Shown piece after piece: positions 40,732 to 44,530 of a stretch of 44,530 bases of DNA (position 1 is its first letter; every line of letters starts with the position of its first letter). Below the pieces are notes generated by a model. That model was not told the DNA's origin and ran no database searches. It saw only the letters and a list, made by a program, of their open reading frames with translations. Both the position numbers and the translations under genes were made by a program. Source of the DNA: Myxococcota bacterium (lineage in GTDB: Bacteria; Myxococcota_A; UBA796; CAJQPC01); assembly GCA_023150845.1 (NCBI GenBank), contig JAKLKD010000024.1:1-44530 (forward strand), given 5' to 3'.

Positions 40732-40807
40732 AGAGTACACAACCTCATCGGACATCGCAACAAGTTTCGAGACAAATCGAGACAAGTTTCTCGTGATCCC
40801 GCGACAA
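40732..40807 (-). promoter_or_regulatory. Putative flp promoter with repeated octamers
   Basis: On the minus strand TTGCGA (complement of 40755-40760) and TACTCT (complement of 40732-40737) are 17 bases apart, giving a leader of about 100 bases before flp. Just upstream of the -35, plus-strand CGAGACAA occurs at 40768-40775 and 40778-40785, and CGCGACAA at 40800-40807. CAAGTTTC occurs at 40761 and 40783, two helical turns apart. These look like binding sites for a tandem-binding activator, plausibly the NtrC-like regulator of the same block. Confidence 0.45.
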
Positions 40808-40824
40808 CTCGTCGAAGTTCGACC

Positions 40825-41964
40825 CTAAGCCCTCAGGAACAGGCCAATTTGGCCGTTCAGCACGCCTCGGAGCTCTTCGCCGATCGCCTGGGATCGCCAG
40901 CCGGAGATCACGATCTCTTCGCGGCGCGTCCAGCGCACGGCGATCTCCCGACGTAGATCCGGGGGCAGGAGCAGCTCGGCGGCGACGCCCTCTCGCTCCT
41001 CGACGGTGAGCGCCCAGGCCGCGAGGATCGCGTCGGCGCGCGCGGCGGCGCCGCGGGTGATCACCGGGGGCGGCAGCACCTCCTCCGGGAGCGCCGCGGC
41101 GACATGCAGGGCCGCCATGACCTCATCGGCCTGATCCTTGGCGAGGCGACGGGGCAAGCGGCGGTTCTGGCTCAGCTCGGCGAGGGTCGTCGGGGCGCGG
41201 CGCGCGATGTCGAGCAAAGATCCATCGGAGGCGATCTGGAAGCGCGGCTGGTTGTTGCGGATCGCCGCGGCCTCACGCCAGATCACGAGGGAGCGCAGGG
41301 CCGCCCTCCCCCGGCCGTCGAGCACCGCCGCGCCGGGGATACGCCGCCAGAGCAGCTCGGGATCCTCCCCCTGGAGCGCCGCGCCGTTGATCTCCGCGGC
41401 GCAGGCGCGCGCCCAGGCGAGCTGGGGGCGCCCGGCGAGGCGCCGCTCCAAGGCGTCGGTCAAGGCGTGCAGGTGCAGCACGTCCATCGCCGCGTAGCGC
41501 CGCTGCTCTTCGGTGAGGGGGCGCTTGGACCAGTCGCTCATCGAGCTCGACGGCGGCAGCTCCTCGCCGAGCAGCTCCCGGGCGAGGTCGGTCAAGGATC
41601 GTGGGAAACCCAGGCCCAAGAAGCCCGCGAGGATCTGGGGGTCCACCACGTCTTCAGGCCGGGGGTTGAGCCCGACGGCGCGGCGCAGGATGCTCAGATC
41701 GTGGGAGGCCGAGTGGATGAGCAGGGTGCGGCCCTCGAGCAGCTTGCCCAAGGTGCGGAGGTCGGTGATGGCGTGGGGATCGACGAGGAGCGCCGGGCCG
41801 TCCTCCCCGCGGAGCTGCACGAGGTGCAGGCGCGGGTAATAGACGTGCTCGGCGTGGAACTCGGTGTCGATGGCGACCCGGCCCCGCATCGACGCGAGGC
41901 CACGCTGCAGCGACGGCAGGTCGGTGAGCAGATGGATGAGAGGCGACGTCACAGGTGCGCTCAC
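40825..41964 (-). CDS. rnd: Ribonuclease D
   Basis: The 379-residue DEDDy 3'-5' exoribonuclease has Asp33 and Glu35 (AIDTEFHAE), Asp89 (SASHDLSIL), and Tyr157 with Asp161 (RRYAAMDVLHLHALTD) as the metal-binding set. HRDC-like helical domains fill the C-terminal half (about 205-379). All catalytic residues are intact. It is expected to trim tRNA and other stable RNA 3' ends in the cytoplasm. The start overlaps the stop of the unknown gene upstream (ATGA), so they form a two-gene operon. Confidence 0.92.
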   Translation of the reverse strand: MSAPVTSPLIHLLTDLPSLQRGLASMRGRVAIDTEFHAEHVYYPRLHLVQLRGEDGPALLVDPHAITDLRTLGKLLEGRTLLIHSASHDLSILRRAVGLNPRPEDVVDPQILAGFLGLGFPRSLTDLARELLGEELPPSSSMSDWSKRPLTEEQRRYAAMDVLHLHALTDALERRLAGRPQLAWARACAAEINGAALQGEDPELLWRRIPGAAVLDGRGRAALRSLVIWREAAAIRNNQPRFQIASDGSLLDIARRAPTTLAELSQNRRLPRRLAKDQADEVMAALHVAAALPEEVLPPPVITRGAAARADAILAAWALTVEEREGVAAELLLPPDLRREIAVRWTRREEIVISGWRSQAIGEELRGVLNGQIGLFLRA

Positions 41965-42743
41965 CAGCTCCAGCCCGCGCGCCAGGCCCCGCCGTCCCGA
42001 GGCGCCACCCAGACGCCGCGCTGGTGCACGGTCTCGCCGTCGGCGTCCCGCTCCTCGACGCGCAGGGCCCGGTAACGGGCGCGCTCCTCAAGGGAGAGCT
42101 CCCGAAGCACACCCTCGTCCATCGGCGCCATGAGCGCCTCGACCGCCGCGAGGGGCAGCTCCGGCAGGCTCACGCCGTCGCCGAGGTGGGCGCGGAGGTT
42201 CTGGGCCAGGGGCTCACGGATGAAGCGGCCCAAGAGCGCCGGGTCTCGGGCGAAGACCACGGCCTCGCCGTCGCCGGAGAGCACGAGGCCGAGCCGCGGG
42301 GTGAGCGCTGAGGCGAGGGCCTCCTCGGGGCTCAACAACAAGGAGGCGGGCAAGGTGTCGATGAAGTCTTCAGGCTGGGCGTCGGGGCCGACCCAGAGGA
42401 GCTCCAGCGGACCACGGAAGGGCGGCTCAGCGCCTTGGCCGCCGAGGCGCAGGGCCTCGAGCGGCGCGCCCATGAGCAGGCGCACGAGGGCGTCGATGTC
42501 CCCACCGCCCGCGGGCCAGGCCCCGAGCCAGCCGCCGCCCGGCAGCGCCCGCGCGCCCGCCGGGGCCGGAGAGGGGGTCAACACGGCGAGCTGCCCCGCG
42601 ACCGGGAGGTCCAGAGCGCCCCGCAGCACGTCGTCGTCGTCGATCTCGTGCAGGTACAACGAGAGCGCCTCGGGCCCCTCGGCGTAGACGCCGAAGCACA
42701 GATCTGGGGCGCGGCGAAGCGGAAGCGGGAGCGCGGCGTGCAT
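41961..42743 (-). CDS. Unknown protein coupled to RNase D
   Basis: The 260-residue protein has no recognised family, no signal peptide and no membrane span. It is Leu-, Ala- and Gly-rich, with alternating strands and helices, and begins MHAALPLPLRRAPDLCFGVYAEGPEALSLYLHEIDDDD. A late phrase LSLEERARYRALRVEERDADGETVHQRGVW looks like an ordered domain end. It is co-translated with rnd (ATGA), which hints at an RNA-related or housekeeping role, but nothing in its sequence shows function. Confidence 0.6.
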   Translation of the reverse strand: MHAALPLPLRRAPDLCFGVYAEGPEALSLYLHEIDDDDVLRGALDLPVAGQLAVLTPSPAPAGARALPGGGWLGAWPAGGGDIDALVRLLMGAPLEALRLGGQGAEPPFRGPLELLWVGPDAQPEDFIDTLPASLLLSPEEALASALTPRLGLVLSGDGEAVVFARDPALLGRFIREPLAQNLRAHLGDGVSLPELPLAAVEALMAPMDEGVLRELSLEERARYRALRVEERDADGETVHQRGVWVAPRDGGAWRAGWSW

Positions 42744-42803
42744 GGTGTGCCCTGTCGGATCCTGAACATAGCCTTGAAGCGGTCAACACGATAGGGCGCC
42801 CGC

Positions 42804-43784
42804 ATGTGGAGCCTCATCTTCCTCGCCTGCGCGCCGTCCTCGACCCCCAAGGACGCCGCTCCACAGGCCCTCGGCGGCGCGGACGCCGTCGCCGCCGCCG
42901 ACCTGAACGGCGACGGGATTGACGAGATTTTGCTGATTCAAGACGGCTCGCTGCGCTGGTCGGGCGGCACCCAAGACCTCGGCGGCGAGGTGCACGCTGT
43001 CGGCCGCGGGGACACCGACGGCGACGGCGACGAGGAGGCCCTCATCGCGACGGGCACCTCCCGCGAGCGGCGCGACGCCCCGGCCCGGCTCTGGCGGGTG
43101 CGGGCCGACGGCGCGGAGCTGCTCTGGGAGCAGCGCGGCCCCCGCAGCCAGCCCACGAGCGTCGCCGTCATCGGCGGGAAGATTTGGCTGAACACGTTCA
43201 GTGACGAGCGGGTGGTCTCCGGCGGCTGGGTGGAGGGCGGCGGGCTCACCGTCGTGCACGAGGCGCCCCTGGCGACGGCGATGCGGCCGCTGGGCGACGC
43301 CGTGGCCGTCGGGCGGCTCTACGGCGACGAGCCCCGGAGCGACGGTGACCTGCGCCTCGTCGGCCTCGGCGCGCCCCGGCGCCTGCCGTCGCTGCGCGGC
43401 GTGCGGGCCATGACCGCGGCAGACCTCAACGGCGACGGCGCCGAGGAGCTCATCGTCGGCGACGGCTGGCACTACAACTACGGCGAGCGCGCCCAGGCCC
43501 ACGTCGCGCTCTACGCTGGTCCCGACTACGACGCCGCCCGCACCCTGGCTTTGTTGCCGGGGGACTACGCGGTGCACGGTCTAGAGGTGAGAGAGGGCTG
43601 GCTGCTCGTCACCGGCGCCCGCGCCGTGGTCGCGCTGCGACAGGACTCCTTGGGCTGGGCACCGACGGACATCGGCGCGGTGACCGAGTCGGGGAACGCG
43701 GTGTTCGCCCGGGGTGAGGCCGGCCTCGGCGTCGTGGTGAGCGGCGCTCCGGCGCGCTGGGTGGCGCTGCCCGCGCCCCGATGA
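42804..43784 (+). CDS. FG-GAP/VCBS-type lipoprotein with a very short signal
   Basis: The 326-residue product starts MWSLIFLAC. The lipobox cysteine would be residue 9, and an in-frame TAG at 42792 rules out a longer N-terminus. The body carries integrin-alpha-like calcium loops (AADLNGDGIDEILLI, GDTDGDGDEEALIA, AADLNGDGAEELIVG), which are FG-GAP/VCBS beta-propeller blades. It is expected on the outer surface or in the periplasm; the ligand is unknown. It shares a 60-base divergent gap with the RNase D partner gene and overlaps the next gene by ATGA. Confidence 0.75.
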   Translation: MWSLIFLACAPSSTPKDAAPQALGGADAVAAADLNGDGIDEILLIQDGSLRWSGGTQDLGGEVHAVGRGDTDGDGDEEALIATGTSRERRDAPARLWRVRADGAELLWEQRGPRSQPTSVAVIGGKIWLNTFSDERVVSGGWVEGGGLTVVHEAPLATAMRPLGDAVAVGRLYGDEPRSDGDLRLVGLGAPRRLPSLRGVRAMTAADLNGDGAEELIVGDGWHYNYGERAQAHVALYAGPDYDAARTLALLPGDYAVHGLEVREGWLLVTGARAVVALRQDSLGWAPTDIGAVTESGNAVFARGEAGLGVVVSGAPARWVALPAPR

Positions 43785-44530
43785 GCCCGCCCACCGCCGC
43801 GCAGAGCTGGCTCGACGAGGAGGTGACCACCCGGGCCCTCGGCGAGGCCACGGGCACGGTCTGGGTGACCGACCCGAGCGGCGACCGGGTCATCGCCCTC
43901 GCCCTCTCCGGCGCCGCCGAGCGTGTGCTCGCCGTCGGCCAGTCCCCCCTCGACGCGGCGCTCTTGCAGCTCAAGCTCAGCGTCGGCCCCTTGGCCTGGG
44001 AGGAGCGCCTCCAGGTGCTCGGCCTGCTCACCGGGGGCCGCCGGGTGTTCTTGTACCACCGGCTCCGGGACAGCCTGCCCGCCGAGGCGCGCGGGGCCTG
44101 GGACGGCCAAGAGGCGCTGATCCGCGCCGGGCTCCTCCGCGGCGGGGCGGCGGAGGCGCGCCTCGACCTCACCCGACGGGCGCTCCGGGCGCTCCGGGGG
44201 GAGGCCACGCTCATGGCCTGGGCCGATGACCCCTCCGCTGAAGGCCGCGCGGCCCTGGCCCGGCGGCTCGACGGCCCCCGCCTGCGCCTGCTCTTGAGCG
44301 CCTTGCCCCTGGGCGGGCTCGGCGCGCCGGGGCTCCCGTCGCGGCTGCTCCAGCTCGTCGCCCAGCCCGGCCCCAACCCCTTCGTCGAGTGGACGCTCAC
44401 CGGGCGTTACGCCGACCCCGACGCCGCCCGGCCGAGCCTCAGCCGCCGGGCCTACGCCGAGGCCGCCGCCCTGCGGGAGCGGGCGCGCCCCTCCCCTGCC
44501 CCCCTCGCCGAGGCCTTGTTGAGCGCGACG
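43781..44530 (+). CDS. Unknown protein, cut by the window end
   Basis: An open frame starts at the ATG overlapping the FG-GAP lipoprotein stop (ATGA) and stays open for the 250 codons visible. It begins MSPPTAAQSWLDEEVTTRAL. It lacks a signal peptide and is rich in Leu, Ala and Arg, with helical stretches such as LDLTRRALRALRG. No family is recognised. Translational coupling suggests it works with the lipoprotein or is merely co-expressed. The C-terminus is outside the window. Confidence 0.65.
   Translation, partial: MSPPTAAQSWLDEEVTTRALGEATGTVWVTDPSGDRVIALALSGAAERVLAVGQSPLDAALLQLKLSVGPLAWEERLQVLGLLTGGRRVFLYHRLRDSLPAEARGAWDGQEALIRAGLLRGGAAEARLDLTRRALRALRGEATLMAWADDPSAEGRAALARRLDGPRLRLLLSALPLGGLGAPGLPSRLLQLVAQPGPNPFVEWTLTGRYADPDAARPSLSRRAYAEAAALRERARPSPAPLAEALLSAT

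Noticed and set aside
1-44530. tRNA, rRNA, CRISPR array, insertion sequence or prophage
   Set aside because: No cloverleaf-like segment, spaced repeat array, transposase, integrase or phage gene could be recognised. The inverted repeats seen are isolated and lack transposase genes.

Overview
The window is a GC-rich (by eye about 70 %), densely coding bacterial chromosome segment. It holds 36 substantial protein genes, two of them cut by the window edges, plus one probable 12-codon leader ORF. No RNA genes, insertion sequences, phage genes or CRISPR arrays were seen. The base composition, an Oar-like TonB-dependent receptor with a carboxypeptidase-regulatory N-domain, surface lipoproteins with Asp-rich calcium-type motifs (DGDG...EDCDDD), Asp/Thr linkers and a CpaB/CpaC/CpaE/CpaF-type Tad locus all point to Myxococcota (the former delta-proteobacteria). 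This placement is inference; no marker gene such as rRNA is present.

Layout. 1-10.2 kb is metabolic and miscellaneous: the end of an outer-membrane-barrel-like protein, a class V aminotransferase, a gamma-glutamyltransferase-like hydrolase preceded by a 12-codon leader ORF, a YhcG-type nuclease, a lipoprotein, an aldo/keto reductase, a PiT-like membrane transporter overlapping a methyltransferase, cutA, and a soluble SPFH protein. 10.6-14.9 kb is a two-gene outer-membrane unit, an Oar-like receptor and a lipoprotein one base downstream. 15.0-22.0 kb holds two giant paralogous lipoproteins of 24-residue leucine-rich repeats bracketing a dienelactone hydrolase. The first has a leader that resembles the start of that hydrolase and a long inverted repeat covering its ribosome-binding site. 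22.0-24.8 kb holds an HTTM membrane protein with a membrane-anchored partner, and an orphan C5 cytosine methyltransferase bracketed by two perfect palindromes. 24.8-29.0 kb has a divergent FAD-oxidoreductase / radical SAM pair and a flippase-like membrane protein.

27.9-40.6 kb on the minus strand is one long Tad/Flp pilus block: flp, cpaA, cpaB, cpaC, cpaE, cpaF, tadB, tadC, tadD, a small lipoprotein, a histidine kinase, an NtrC-like response regulator and the flippase-like gene. The 56-residue Flp pilin lies at the head, with a putative promoter carrying repeated operator-like octamers. The response regulator keeps its receiver and Fis-type DNA-binding domains, but its AAA+ module has lost the GAFTGA loop and the Walker B acidic residues. 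It therefore probably does not activate sigma-54. 40.8-44.5 kb carries RNase D with an unknown partner gene, a short-signal FG-GAP lipoprotein and a truncated unknown gene.

The strongest candidates for new biology are the Tad pilus with its built-in kinase and degenerate NtrC regulator, the twin repeat lipoproteins with the hydrolase-derived leader and RBS-masking hairpin, the methyltransferase bracketed by palindromes, and the HTTM/anchored-partner pair. Functions are assigned from protein motifs read by eye; no database search was run.
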